From NCBI GenBank assembly GCA_003696955.1, contig RFGU01000126.1:1-32338 (forward strand): a stretch of DNA of 32,338 nucleotides, given 5' to 3'. The stretch comes from Deltaproteobacteria bacterium. GTDB taxonomy: Bacteria > Myxococcota_A > Polyangia > Nannocystales > Nannocystaceae. Each line of letters begins with the position of its first letter. Positions within the stretch are counted from its first letter, which is position 1. The notes under the pieces were generated by a model, which saw only the letters and a program-made list of their open reading frames with translations, did not search any database and was not told the DNA's origin. A program made the translations under genes and the position numbers. This document shows positions 1 to 8,405 of this stretch, in pieces.

Positions 1-1929
1 GCTCGAAGCCAGCGCGTCGAGATCGCCATCGATGCTGCCGACGTAGCCGTCGAACAGCAATCGAAGGCGCAGGTCGAGCCGGATCGGCAGGATCTCCGGG
101 GAGTCCGCCGTCGCCGTCTCCACGGCCTCGACTACGGATGCGGGCGTCCGCTCCGTCAGCAGGGTCGATCGGACTGCGTCGCGGGAGATCGGCCCCACGC
201 CGTGGACGGGAAGCCCGAGCCATCCGGCATCGGACTCCGCCGTGACGCAGAAGACGCGTACCGCGTTCGTCGTGGCGTGACTTGCGAGGCGCCGCAGTAG
301 GTTGCGGGACGTTGCGTCGTAGCGGTCCACGTCGTCGAACACGAGGCAGACCTTCGCCCCTCCGGCGCTCGTGAGGGCCTGCAGCGCACTGGTATCGCAC
401 TCCCGCTTGCGCACGCGATACTCGAGCGCGGCGGCAGGGCCTTCGAGGCCGAACAGTTCGGCCAGTCCGGGAAGGGCCTCGACGGCCACGCCCATCAGGT
501 TCGCAGCCCGACCGAGGTCGACGGTGGTGCATGTCTTGGGATCGATGCCGAGGACTTGCCCCACCATGGTGCGGATGGGCCACCCGGGCGTGTCCGCCAG
601 GGAAGGGTCCCGTCCCACGTAGAACACGCGGTACCCGACCGCCTCGGCGTGGCCCGCCGCTTCGTCGACCAGCCGCGTCTTGCCGCTGCCCTCGGGACCG
701 GTCAGGGTGAGCCCGCGTAGGCCCGGTGCCGCATCGTCGACGATGCTTCGCAGCAGTTGCAGCAGGTCCTCGCGGCCGCACAGGGGCAGGGGGTAGCTGC
801 GGCGCAGCATGTCGGCCGTCGTCTCCGACGTGCTGCGCGCGAGGTTGAGTCCGGATCGGCGCGTGGGACGCTTGCGCGCCTGGGCGGGGGCCGCGTCGCC
901 GATCTCCGCGCCGCAGTTGGAGCAGAAGCGGGCCGAGACCGCCGTGGGCGCGTGGCACTTCGGGCACGACCGCGTGGCGGGGGCCTCGCGGGCGGCCTCT
1001 TGCAGGGCCCGCCGGAACTCGAGAGCGTCGGCGAAGCGATCGTCCGGCGACTTGGCCAGGGCCCGCAGGCACACCGCCTCGATGGGATCCGGGGCGACGC
1101 CGAGCAGTTCGCTCGGCGGCACCGGAGCGTCGTTGAGGTGGCAGTGGAGGATCTCGATGGCCGAGGCCCGCTCGAAGGGGGGGCGCCCCGTGAGCATCTG
1201 GTAGAGGATGCAGCCCACCGCGTAGAGGTCGCTGCGGGGGTCGAGGGGCAGGCCCCGGGCCTGCTCGGGGGACATGTACTCGGGGGTCCCGCACACGACC
1301 GACTGGCGGGTCAGCCGCTGGCTCTCCTCGGTGTCCATGAGCTGGGCGATCCCGAAATCGACGACCTTGAGCAGCTCGCCGTGGGTCCGCAGGCGGGAGA
1401 CCAGGATGTTCTCGGGCTTGAGGTCGCGGTGGAGGATCCCGAGCCCATGGGCTTCGGTCAGCGCGTCGAGGATCTGCAGGGTGAAGTCCACGACCCGGGC
1501 CCGGTCGAGGGGATGCTCGTGGGCGATGACGTGTTCGAGGGAGTGCCCCTCGATGAACTCCATCACGATGTACGCGGTGCCGTCGTCCGACCGCCCGTAG
1601 TCCACCACCGACACGCAGTTGGGGTGGTTGAGGTTCGCGGCGGCGTGGGCCTCCCGCGCGAATCTCGCTTGGCTGTCCGCGTCGCTGAGCAGGCGCGGGC
1701 TCAGTACCTTCACGGCGAACGGCTTGCCGAGGGGGATCTGTTGGGCGCGGTAGACGCGACCCATGGCCCCTTCACCGATGAGCTTCTCGATCCGGTACTT
1801 GCCGCCCACCACCGAACCGAGCAGGGGATCGACCGGCGCGCGGCAGGCGGCACACACGGTCGTATCGGGGGCCGTCAAAGCGCCACATGCCGAGCATGCG
1901 ATGCCAGGCGACTGTGGGTCCGTGGTCAC
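1..1929 (-). CDS. Ser/Thr protein kinase with zinc ribbons and AAA/STAND ATPase module (3' end outside window)
   Basis: 643 codons are visible from a GTG at 1929; no stop is reached before the left edge. Seen in order: an N-terminal zinc-ribbon-like pair of CxxC motifs (C12/C15, C26/C29); a Hanks kinase domain from about residue 44 with glycine loop GEGAMGRVY, Lys74 in FAVKVL, catalytic HRDLKPEN (D169), DFG at 191-193 and GTPEYMSPEQ; a second CxxC-x10-CxxC ribbon (C322, C325, C336, C339); then a P-loop ATPase with Walker A GPEGSGKT (K417) and Walker B LVFDDVD (D532/D533). Kinases followed by AAA/STAND modules are a known PknK-like architecture and probably couple phosphorylation to a nucleotide-dependent switch. 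The ribbons on both sides of the kinase domain are less usual. The start is uncertain: AAGGG lies 12 nt upstream. The gene is divergent from tRNA-Gln. The C-terminal effector or sensor part is not visible. Confidence 0.9.
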   Translation of the reverse strand, partial: MTTDPQSPGIACSACGALTAPDTTVCAACRAPVDPLLGSVVGGKYRIEKLIGEGAMGRVYRAQQIPLGKPFAVKVLSPRLLSDADSQARFAREAHAAANLNHPNCVSVVDYGRSDDGTAYIVMEFIEGHSLEHVIAHEHPLDRARVVDFTLQILDALTEAHGLGILHRDLKPENILVSRLRTHGELLKVVDFGIAQLMDTEESQRLTRQSVVCGTPEYMSPEQARGLPLDPRSDLYAVGCILYQMLTGRPPFERASAIEILHCHLNDAPVPPSELLGVAPDPIEAVCLRALAKSPDDRFADALEFRRALQEAAREAPATRSCPKCHAPTAVSARFCSNCGAEIGDAAPAQARKRPTRRSGLNLARSTSETTADMLRRSYPLPLCGREDLLQLLRSIVDDAAPGLRGLTLTGPEGSGKTRLVDEAAGHAEAVGYRVFYVGRDPSLADTPGWPIRTMVGQVLGIDPKTCTTVDLGRAANLMGVAVEALPGLAELFGLEGPAAALEYRVRKRECDTSALQALTSAGGAKVCLVFDDVDRYDATSRNLLRRLASHATTNAVRVFCVTAESDAGWLGLPVHGVGPISRDAVRSTLLTERTPASVVEAVETATADSPEILPIRLDLRLRLLFDGYVGSIDGDLDALASS

Positions 1930-1981
1930 GGGTGCCGAAATCCCTTGCTGACCGAAGTACTGGCGGCCGCAGCGACGACGA

Positions 1982-2011
1982 AGGATACGCCACGGTCCGG
2001 GGGCGCCGCAA
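1982..2011 (-). promoter_or_regulatory. candidate sigma70 promoter for the Ser/Thr kinase
   Basis: On the minus strand TTGCGG (2011-2006) and TATCCT (1987-1982) are 18 bp apart, about 50 nt upstream of the kinase GTG. Each hexamer matches the consensus at four of six positions. The 309-nt gap 1930-2238 holds this candidate, the tRNA promoter on the other strand, and no convincing gene. Confidence 0.3.
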
Positions 2012-2178
2012 GCCGACCGCGGCGATGGCGCCCCCGGGCAGCGGCCGAAATCTCGGTTGCGCAGCCGGCGAGCGGCGCTCCCGCTCGGTTCGCTCGCGGC
2101 GCGAAGGCGGGCGATGCGACGCGCACGGAGCGGGCCCGACGGCTGCGCGACATCGCCCGCGTCCGCACGGTGCGCGGA

Positions 2179-2207
2179 TTGACAGGCCCGGGGCCCCCAC
2201 CTATAAC
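2179..2207 (+). promoter_or_regulatory. sigma70-type promoter of tRNA-Gln
   Basis: TTGACA (2179-2184, perfect -35) and TATAAC (2202-2207, five of six for -10) are separated by exactly 17 bp. Transcription would start near 2214, about 25 nt before the mature tRNA 5' end, as expected for a stable RNA promoter. This is the strongest promoter-like sequence I found in the window. As no terminator is visible after the tRNA, it may also feed prs. Confidence 0.8.
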
Positions 2208-2238
2208 GCCGCGCGGTTGGCGGCCCCGCCGCCGTCCC

Positions 2239-2314
2239 TGGGGCGTCGGCAAGTGGTTAAGCCATCGGTTTTTGGTACCGACATTCGTAGGTTCGAATCC
2301 TACCGCCCCAGCCA
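2239..2314 (+). tRNA. tRNA-Gln (anticodon UUG)
   Basis: A full cloverleaf can be drawn. The acceptor stem TGGGGCG pairs with CGCCCCA, the anticodon stem TCGGT/ACCGA encloses the 7-nt loop TTTTGGT with TTG at positions 34-36, and the T-arm is GTAGG-TTCGAAT-CCTAC. The discriminator is G and CCA is encoded (2312-2314). The pattern matches bacterial tRNA-Gln, reading CAA (and CAG by wobble). prs starts only 30 nt downstream. Confidence 0.95.
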
Positions 2315-2344
2315 ACGCCACCTTCGACCTCCAGGCTCGGCCCC

Positions 2345-3295
2345 GTGAACAAGACCCTCGCGATCTTCTCCGGCAACTCGAACCCAGGGCTCGCAGCCGA
2401 GATCTGTAGGTACGTGGGGGTCCCCCAGGGCGTGGCGAAGGTCTCGCGCTTCTCGGACGGCGAGATCTTCGTGGAGGTGGGCGAAAACGTCCGCAACGTC
2501 AACTGCTTCATCGTCCAGTCCACCTCGAGCCCGCCCAACGACAACCTGATGGAGCTGCTCATCATGATCGACGCGCTCAAGCGGGCGAGCGCGGGCAGCA
2601 TCGTGGCCATCATGCCGTATTTCGGGTATGCGCGGCAGGATCGGAAGGTCAAGCCGCGCACCCCCATCTCGGCCAAGCTGGTCGCCGACCTGCTGACGGC
2701 GGCAGGGGCCACGCGGGTCCTTTCGGTGGATCTCCACGCCGGGCAGATCCAGGGCTTCTTCAACATCCCCTTCGACCACCTCTACGCCTCCCCGGTTCTC
2801 GTCGACAAGCTCGAACGGGAGGGCCTGCGTGGCGCCGACACGGTGGTCGTCTCCCCCGACGCCGGGGGCGTCGAGCGCGCCCGTGCGTACAGCAAGGCCC
2901 TCGACTGCGCCCTGGCGATCATCGACAAGCGGCGGGACGCGCCCAACCAAAGCCAGGTCCACCACCTCATCGGCGACGTCACGGGCAAGCGGGCCATCCT
3001 GATCGACGACATCATCGATACCGCGGGCACCCTGTGCAACGCGGCGGAGGCCGTCCTCGCCCACGGGGCCAAGGAGGTCTACGCCGTGGCCACCCACGGC
3101 GTGCTGTCCGGGCCCGCGATCTCCCGGATCAACGACTCCGCCCTGTCCGGGGTGTGGGTGACCAACAGTATCGACCAAGGGGACCGGCCCGAGCGTTGCC
3201 CGCGGCTCGGGGTGCTGAGCCTCGGCAACCTGCTCGGCGAGGCCGTCAAGCGCATCCACCACGGCGACTCGATCTCGAGTCTGTTCGACACTTGA
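2345..3295 (+). CDS. prs: ribose-phosphate pyrophosphokinase (PRPP synthetase)
   Basis: 316 residues from a GTG, the normal length for bacterial class I PRPP synthetase, which makes PRPP from ribose-5-phosphate and ATP for nucleotide, His and Trp synthesis. Seen: the N-terminal IFSGNSNPGLA, the ATP-binding region GYARQDRK, the Mg/ATP segment DLHAGQIQGFF, the flexible-loop region SPDAGGVERA followed by IIDKRR, and the PRPP-binding loop IDDIIDTAGT. All expected catalytic segments are present. No strong Shine-Dalgarno precedes the GTG; the N-terminus fits the family exactly. It lies 30 nt after tRNA-Gln and leads the rplY-pth block. Confidence 0.97.
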   Translation: MNKTLAIFSGNSNPGLAAEICRYVGVPQGVAKVSRFSDGEIFVEVGENVRNVNCFIVQSTSSPPNDNLMELLIMIDALKRASAGSIVAIMPYFGYARQDRKVKPRTPISAKLVADLLTAAGATRVLSVDLHAGQIQGFFNIPFDHLYASPVLVDKLEREGLRGADTVVVSPDAGGVERARAYSKALDCALAIIDKRRDAPNQSQVHHLIGDVTGKRAILIDDIIDTAGTLCNAAEAVLAHGAKEVYAVATHGVLSGPAISRINDSALSGVWVTNSIDQGDRPERCPRLGVLSLGNLLGEAVKRIHHGDSISSLFDT

Positions 3296-3495
3296 CGCCG
3301 CCCTCGATCGGCGCTTATGTCCGGGCCCCCGTGGCCGCGTCGGCGCGTTCGGCGCAATACGGGACCCTGACCCATCCTCCGACCTTCCATCGACCATAGG
3401 ACGCGGAGTTCGCTTCGCGCCCGCAAGCCTCGACCCTCGGCGGCGAGTCGCGCATGCGCGGCACCTACCCGAGGGCGAACCCGGAAACGAAAACG

Positions 3496-4098
3496 ATGAG
3501 CGCACACGGAACGCTGACCGTCGATCTACGTACACGCCGCGGCAAGGGCCCCGCCCGTCGCCTGCGGGCCCAAGGACTCACCCCCGGCGTCGTCTATGGC
3601 CAGGGCAAGGACAACGTGGCCATCGCCTTCGACCCACGCCGGTTCGAGCGGGCCCTCGATGCCGAGCGCCGCTACAACTCGTTGCTCGAGGTCGAGATCC
3701 ACGACGGCGACGCCGTGCTCGAGAAGGTCTACTGCGTCGTCGCCGACGTGGACAAGGATCCCATGCGCGACACGTACCTCCACGTCGACTTCATGCGCGT
3801 GGACCCGGACGCGGAGATCGAGCGTGTCGTCCCCATTCGCTACGTCGGGCGTGCCAAGGGCGTCGCGGCGGGCGGCAAGCTCGAGACCTACAAGCGCAGC
3901 GTGCGGATCCGCGTGCCCGCCAAGGACGTGCCGGCGGCCATCGAGGTGGACGTAACGCCCCTCGAGGCGGGGGCGTTCTTCCGCGTATCCGATCTCGCGG
4001 TGGCGGGGGCCAAGGTGCTCGAACGGCCGGAGCAACCCCTCGCCCACGTCCGTCCGCCCAAGGTCAGCAAGACGGCCGCCGAGGGCAAGGGCAAGTAG
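3496..4098 (+). CDS. rplY: 50S ribosomal protein L25/general stress protein Ctc
   Basis: 200 residues from ATG 3496. The frame is open further upstream, but homologous sequence begins at SAHGTLTVDLRTRRGKGPAR. The N-terminal L25 domain (about 5-95) binds 5S rRNA; it is followed by the C-terminal TL5/Ctc beta domain (about 95-185), with the typical HVDFMRVD junction. The tail is Lys-rich. This is the long two-domain form, not the short E. coli form. It sits between prs and pth, a frequent order (prs-rplY-pth). The 200-nt gap after prs has no convincing promoter. Confidence 0.95.
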   Translation: MSAHGTLTVDLRTRRGKGPARRLRAQGLTPGVVYGQGKDNVAIAFDPRRFERALDAERRYNSLLEVEIHDGDAVLEKVYCVVADVDKDPMRDTYLHVDFMRVDPDAEIERVVPIRYVGRAKGVAAGGKLETYKRSVRIRVPAKDVPAAIEVDVTPLEAGAFFRVSDLAVAGAKVLERPEQPLAHVRPPKVSKTAAEGKGK

Positions 4099-4131
4099 CA
4101 CCGTCGAGTCACTGCACCGTGGACGAGGGCC

Positions 4132-4710
4132 ATGACCACATCGACCTGGGTCGTCGCGGGGCTGGGGAATCCCGGCCCACGCTACGCCGGTCATCGTCAC
4201 AACGCCGGCGCGATGGCGGTGACCCGGTGGGCCGACCGGCACCTGCCGGCCGGGGCGTCGTGGCGGGAGAAGTGGTCGTCGAAGGTCGTATCCTTTGCCC
4301 TCGGTCCTGCGCGGGTCGTGGCGGTCCTGCCCCAGACGTACATGAACCGCAGTGGCCTCGCCGTCCGGCAGGCAGCCGACTTCCATCGGGTGCCGCCCGC
4401 CCGTGTGCTCGTCGTCCACGACGAGTTGGACTTCCCCTTCGGGCGCGTGGCGATCAAGCGCGGCGGTGGCCACGGCGGACACAACGGCCTGCGGGACATC
4501 ATCGCGCACCTCGGGACGGGCGACTTTCCCCGCGTGCGGGTGGGGATCGGCAGACCCCCTTCGGGGGACGTGACCGCGTGGGTGCTGTCGGACTTCTCGG
4601 CTGCCGAGCGGCAGCAACTCGAACCGGTGCTCGATCGAGCGGGCGACGCCGCCGAGGCGGTGATCGTGCGCGGGGTCGAGGCCGCCATGAACGAATTCAA
4701 TCGATCCTAG
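4132..4710 (+). CDS. pth: peptidyl-tRNA hydrolase
   Basis: 192 residues, the usual length. The enzyme releases peptides from prematurely dropped peptidyl-tRNA. Family motifs are visible: VAGLGNPGPRYAGHRHNAG with catalytic His23, TYMNRSG with the substrate-binding Asn, HDELDFPFG, and KRGGGHGGHNGLRDI. The start is ATG 4132, 33 nt after the rplY stop; translation is probably coupled within one transcript. A short GCCCC/GGGGC hairpin (4711-4725) follows the stop without a T-run. Confidence 0.97.
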   Translation: MTTSTWVVAGLGNPGPRYAGHRHNAGAMAVTRWADRHLPAGASWREKWSSKVVSFALGPARVVAVLPQTYMNRSGLAVRQAADFHRVPPARVLVVHDELDFPFGRVAIKRGGGHGGHNGLRDIIAHLGTGDFPRVRVGIGRPPSGDVTAWVLSDFSAAERQQLEPVLDRAGDAAEAVIVRGVEAAMNEFNRS

Positions 4711-4752
4711 GCCCCGATCGGGGGCGGACCCAACTGTAAAGGACCCATTCCC

Positions 4753-6951
4753 ATGAACCTCGAGACGCTCATGTACATCGTGCCCGGCTGTGGCGTGGTC
4801 GGCCTGGTCTACGCCGTGGCCACGGCGGCCTGGGTCAACGAACGCGACCCGGGCACGGAACAGATGAAGACCATCGCCGGCAAGATCCGCGAGGGGGCGA
4901 TGGCGTTCCTCGCGGCCGAATACAAGGTCCTCGCGGCCTTCGTGGCCGTGGTGGCCGGCCTGCTCATGTTCATGTACGCCCAGGAGGCGTCGAGCTCGTG
5001 GCTCGTGGGCGTCTCGTTCGTCGTGGGCGCCGTGTGCTCGGGCCTCGCGGGCTTCATCGGCATGCGGGTGGCCACGGCCGCGAACGTGCGCACGGCGTCC
5101 GCGGCCCGCTCGGGCCTGCCGCCGGCGCTTCAGGTGGCCTTCCGCGGCGGCGCCGTCATGGGCATGAGCGTGGTCGGTCTGGCCCTGCTCGGCCTCGGCA
5201 CCCTCTTCGTCGTCTACACCCACATGTTCGACGCCCTGGCCGACGTCGACGCCCCCGGCGGTGGTAGCCAGCTCAATCGCGTCATCAACATGTTGGCGGG
5301 CTTCTCCATGGGGGCCTCGTCCATCGCCCTGTTCGCTCGCGTAGGCGGCGGCATCTACACCAAGGCCGCGGACGTGGGCGCCGACCTGGTGGGCAAGGTG
5401 GAGGCCGGGATCCCGGAGGATCACCCCTTGAATCCTGCCACCATCGCCGACAACGTGGGCGACAACGTGGGTGACGTGGCCGGTATGGGCGCAGACCTCT
5501 TCGAGTCCTACGTGGGCTCGATCATCGGCGCCATGATCCTCGGCGGGGTGGCCGCCAGTGGCAAGCTCGAACTCGTGCTCCTGCCCCTGGTCATCGCCGG
5601 GATCGGCGTGATCGTCTCCCTCATCGCCACCTTCGTCGTCCGGACGAAGGAAGGGGGCAATCCGCAGGTGGCCCTGGACACCGGCGCATTCGGTGCCGCC
5701 GGCGTCATGCTCGTCATCTCCTACTTCGTCATCGACGGATTCCTTTCGTCCGCGGCGGCCAAGGGCCACGCCATCGTGCTTCCCGAAGGGCCCGTGACCA
5801 CCTTCAACCTGATGGTGGCCCTCGTCGGCGGCCTGGTGGCGGGCGTCGCCATCGGCCTCATCACGGGTTACTACTGCTCCAAGTACAAGCCGCCCGTGAA
5901 CTCCATCGTCGAGGCCTCGGCCACCGGCCCGGCCACGAACATCATCGCGGGCATCGGCGTGGGCTTTCGATCCACGGCCCTGCCCATCTTGGTGGTGGCG
6001 CTCGCCATCTTCGTGGCCAACCACTTCGCGGGCCTGTACGGCGTCGCGCTCGCGGCCCTCGGGATGCTCTCGACCACCGGGATCCAGCTCGCCGTCGACG
6101 CCTACGGTCCCATCGCCGACAACGCCGGCGGCATCGCCGAGATGAGCGGCCTTCCGGCCGAGGTGCGGCATCGCACCGACAACCTGGATGCGGTGGGCAA
6201 CACGACGGCCGCCATCGGCAAGGGCTTCGCCATCGCTTCGGCGGCCCTTGCGGCCCTCTCCCTCTTCGCCGCCTACCGCAACCTGGCCTTCAAGGCCGGT
6301 GAGGAGATGGTCCTGACCAATCCCGAGGTGCTCATCGGGCTGCTCATCGGGGCCATGCTGCCCTTCCTCTTCTCGGCGATGGCCATGAGCGCCGTCGGTG
6401 ACGCCGCCAAGGACATGATCGAAGAGGTCCGGCGCCAGTTCCGGGAGGTGGCGGTACTGCGTCCCGCGCTCGAGATCGTCTCCCGTGCCCAGACGGAGGA
6501 GCGTCCGCTGACCGAGGAAGAGGAGAAGGAGGTCTTCGAGGCCGCCAAGAAGACGGAGGTGGAACGCTGCGTGGCCATTTCGACCCAGGCGTCGATCAAG
6601 CGCATGGTGGCGCCCGGGATGCTCGCGCTCATCGCTCCGGTGGTGTTGGGCTTCTGGTCGGCCCATGCCCTCGGTGGTCTCCTCGCCGGCACCTTGGCCT
6701 CGGGCGTGATGCTCGCGATCTTCATGTCGAACGCGGGTGGCGCGTGGGACAACGCCAAGAAGCAGATCGAGGAACAAAAGCGCGACGAGGCGGCCAACAC
6801 CGGTAAGGGGTCCGAGCGCCACAAGGCGGCGGTCATCGGCGACACCGTCGGCGATCCCTTCAAGGACACGGCCGGGCCGAGCCTGAACATCCTCATCAAG
6901 CTCATGACCATCGTGGCGGTCGTCATCGCGCCCTTCCTTGCGGCGAACTGA
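4753..6951 (+). CDS. hppA: membrane-bound ion-translocating pyrophosphatase
   Basis: 732 residues, strongly hydrophobic, with the many helices typical of M-PPases, which use PPi hydrolysis to pump H+ and/or Na+. Signatures: [39 protein letters not shown] and near the C-terminus [16 protein letters not shown]. The segment [10 protein letters not shown] has Ala where K+-independent enzymes carry Lys (GNTTKA), placing it in the K+-dependent class by family knowledge. Whether it pumps Na+, H+ or both cannot be read here. AAAGGA (4738-4743) is a good ribosome-binding site 9 nt before the ATG. It lies between pth and rpsF in a ribosomal gene block. Confidence 0.97.
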   Translation: MNLETLMYIVPGCGVVGLVYAVATAAWVNERDPGTEQMKTIAGKIREGAMAFLAAEYKVLAAFVAVVAGLLMFMYAQEASSSWLVGVSFVVGAVCSGLAGFIGMRVATAANVRTASAARSGLPPALQVAFRGGAVMGMSVVGLALLGLGTLFVVYTHMFDALADVDAPGGGSQLNRVINMLAGFSMGASSIALFARVGGGIYTKAADVGADLVGKVEAGIPEDHPLNPATIADNVGDNVGDVAGMGADLFESYVGSIIGAMILGGVAASGKLELVLLPLVIAGIGVIVSLIATFVVRTKEGGNPQVALDTGAFGAAGVMLVISYFVIDGFLSSAAAKGHAIVLPEGPVTTFNLMVALVGGLVAGVAIGLITGYYCSKYKPPVNSIVEASATGPATNIIAGIGVGFRSTALPILVVALAIFVANHFAGLYGVALAALGMLSTTGIQLAVDAYGPIADNAGGIAEMSGLPAEVRHRTDNLDAVGNTTAAIGKGFAIASAALAALSLFAAYRNLAFKAGEEMVLTNPEVLIGLLIGAMLPFLFSAMAMSAVGDAAKDMIEEVRRQFREVAVLRPALEIVSRAQTEERPLTEEEEKEVFEAAKKTEVERCVAISTQASIKRMVAPGMLALIAPVVLGFWSAHALGGLLAGTLASGVMLAIFMSNAGGAWDNAKKQIEEQKRDEAANTGKGSERHKAAVIGDTVGDPFKDTAGPSLNILIKLMTIVAVVIAPFLAAN

Positions 6952-7020
6952 AGCTCGCCGACCTTCGACCCGGCCCCCGGTACGACTTTGCGCAAACTGC
7001 GCCCGTCCGGGGGTCGCGGC

Positions 7021-7049
7021 TTGCTCCCTGGGCCGATTCGGCGTATGGA
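7021..7049 (+). promoter_or_regulatory. candidate promoter for the rpsF-rpsR-rplI operon
   Basis: TTGCTC (7021-7026) and TATGGA (7044-7049) are 17 bp apart, about 70 nt before the rpsF start in the 164-nt gap after hppA. Each hexamer is an imperfect consensus match. The gap also holds the palindrome TTTGCGCAAA (6987-6996). Confidence 0.35.
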
Positions 7050-7101
7050 TCGCGCCCCTTCCCACACCTTGCTCCCGCCGGTGCGGGGGCCATCCGTCCA
7101 A

Positions 7102-7107
7102 GAGGAG
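7102..7107 (+). promoter_or_regulatory. ribosome-binding site that decides the rpsF start
   Basis: GAGGAG lies 8 nt before ATG 7116. The alternative ATG 7159, where homology to canonical S6 begins, has no comparable site. The longer S6 start is therefore preferred. Confidence 0.75.
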
Positions 7108-7115
7108 AACCCAAC

Positions 7116-7628
7116 ATGGCCGAACCAGCCCTGCGCTCCTACCGCGCCAAGCGCGGCACGATGCGCGAATACGAGACGGTCTTCATCGTCCGTCCAGAAC
7201 TGAACCAACCCAAGATCCTCGACCTGGCCAAGCGCCTCGTCGGCGTCCTCGACAAGGCCGGCGGCCGCGTGCTGAAGGTGGACAGTTGGGGCACGCGAAT
7301 CCTCGCCTACCCCATCGCCCATTGTCGCAAGGGCATCTACCTGTATTGGCGGTACCTCGGCGGTTCGGACACCGTGGCCGAGTTCGAACGGAACCTCCGT
7401 AACCTCGACGCCGTGATCCGCTACCAGACCGTCAAGATCGACGAGGACATCGTGCCCGATGCGCGTCCGAGTGAGGTCACCGAGGATGTGCTCGCCCAGG
7501 CGGCCGACCCGGGCCCGGACCCCGAGGAACTCGCGCGCAAGCGTGCCGAGGCCGAGGCGAAGGCCGCCGCCGAAGCGGCCGCGGCCGCCGAGACCGCGGA
7601 GACCACCGAAGAGGAGGGATCGGCATGA
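7116..7628 (+). CDS. rpsF: 30S ribosomal protein S6
   Basis: 170 residues from ATG 7116. The core S6 fold ([14 protein letters not shown], then a short helix, then GTRILAYPI and the strand [10 protein letters not shown]) covers about residues 15-113. S6 binds the central domain of 16S rRNA as a dimer with S18. It carries a 14-residue basic N-terminal extension and a long C-terminal Ala/Glu/Lys-rich tail (about 115-170) that should be disordered or helical. Extended acidic S6 tails occur in several bacterial groups. The stop overlaps the rpsR start by 4 nt (ATGA), so translation is coupled. Confidence 0.96.
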   Translation: MAEPALRSYRAKRGTMREYETVFIVRPELNQPKILDLAKRLVGVLDKAGGRVLKVDSWGTRILAYPIAHCRKGIYLYWRYLGGSDTVAEFERNLRNLDAVIRYQTVKIDEDIVPDARPSEVTEDVLAQAADPGPDPEELARKRAEAEAKAAAEAAAAAETAETTEEEGSA

Positions 7629-7819
7629 GCGACAAGAAGGCCAAGGAAGAACTGGTGTTCGATTACAAGAACCCGCAGCTTCTCAAGAACTACATCACCG
7701 ATCGCGGCAAGATCGTCCCGGCGCGCGTGTCGGGCCTGTCGGCGCGTCAGCAGCGCCAGCTCACCCGTGCGATCAAACGGGCGCGCATCCTGGCGCTGTT
7801 GCCGTTCACCGCGAACTGA
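7625..7819 (+). CDS. rpsR: 30S ribosomal protein S18
   Basis: 64 residues, slightly shorter than typical S18 (about 75). The core is present: [26 protein letters not shown], followed by [19 protein letters not shown]. There is no Cys-rich zinc-binding N-terminus, so it is the zinc-independent type. It pairs with S6 in the small subunit. Its ATG overlaps the rpsF stop, and rplI follows after 16 nt. Confidence 0.96.
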   Translation: MSDKKAKEELVFDYKNPQLLKNYITDRGKIVPARVSGLSARQQRQLTRAIKRARILALLPFTAN

Positions 7820-7835
7820 CGAGGAGACGGGCGCC

Positions 7836-8279
7836 ATGCAGATCATCCTGACCCAAGACGTCGACAACCTCGGTCGCGCAGGTGACATCGTCAAGGTGCG
7901 CCCCGGGTATGCGCGGAATTACCTGTTGCCCCGCGGGCTCGCCCTGGTGGCGACGCGCGGCAATCTCGCCCAGGTGGAGCACCACCGCCGTGCCATCGCC
8001 CGCGAGCAGGCCAAGATCCGCGCCGAACTCGAGGCCAAGGCCAAACAACTCGAAGGGGTGAGCGTGTCCATCGCCCGCAAGGCGGGGCAGGAGGACAAAC
8101 TCTTCGGCTCGGTGACCAACAAGGACATCGCCGAGGCCCTTGCGGCCCAGAACATCGAGATCGATCGCAAGTACATCCAACTTGCCGAGCCCATTCGCAC
8201 CACGGGGACCTTCGAAGTGCCGGTGCGCTTCTCACAGGACATCGAGGTTCCGCTCAAGGTCAACGTCGTGGGCGTCTGA
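7836..8279 (+). CDS. rplI: 50S ribosomal protein L9
   Basis: 147 residues, the normal length. The start is ATG 7836: GAGGAG (7821-7826) lies 9 nt upstream and the protein begins MQIILTQDVDNLGRAGDIV. The conserved L9 signature VKVRPGYARNYLLPRGLA is followed by the long central helix (about 45-80) and the C-terminal domain. L9 sits near the L1 stalk and influences frame maintenance. The frame is open upstream into rpsR, but that extension has no S/D site or homology. Last gene of the rpsF operon. Confidence 0.97.
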   Translation: MQIILTQDVDNLGRAGDIVKVRPGYARNYLLPRGLALVATRGNLAQVEHHRRAIAREQAKIRAELEAKAKQLEGVSVSIARKAGQEDKLFGSVTNKDIAEALAAQNIEIDRKYIQLAEPIRTTGTFEVPVRFSQDIEVPLKVNVVGV

Positions 8280-8314
8280 CGCAACGTCGCGCCCCGCGCG
8301 CTCCGACCTCCGAC

Positions 8315-8349
8315 CGGCCGGGCTTGCGGTACCTACCGCAGCCCGGCCG
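8315..8349 (+). terminator. long GC-rich hairpin between rplI and dnaB
   Basis: The left arm 8315-8331 and right arm 8334-8349 form a 16-bp stem with one bulged T and an extremely tight turn. It starts 36 nt after the rplI stop and ends 57 nt before the dnaB ATG. No T-run follows, so it is not a textbook intrinsic terminator. It could stop or pause transcription in this GC-rich genome, or shape the dnaB leader. As DNA it is a near-perfect inverted repeat. Confidence 0.5.
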
Positions 8350-8405
8350 TGTTCGTGCACGGCGCAAGCAGGCGCTTCCGACCTTCCCTAGACTTGCACC
8401 CGCGC

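Noticed and set aside
757-2409. Plus-strand open frame covering the kinase and running into tRNA-Gln and prs
   Set aside because: It crosses the tRNA and has no recognisable motif; the minus-strand kinase explains the region.
3291-3319. TTGACG-N17-TTATGT as a promoter for rplY
   Set aside because: The -35 is good but the -10 matches at only two positions, and it overlaps the prs stop.
6987-6996. Palindrome TTTGCGCAAA as an operator
   Set aside because: A single 10-bp palindrome with no repeat; related TGCGCA words occur elsewhere by chance in GC-rich DNA.
3526-7101. Long minus-strand open frame antisense to rplY, pth and hppA
   Set aside because: Its His/Gly/Asp-rich composition follows from the complement of GC3-biased genes; the plus strand carries three well known proteins.
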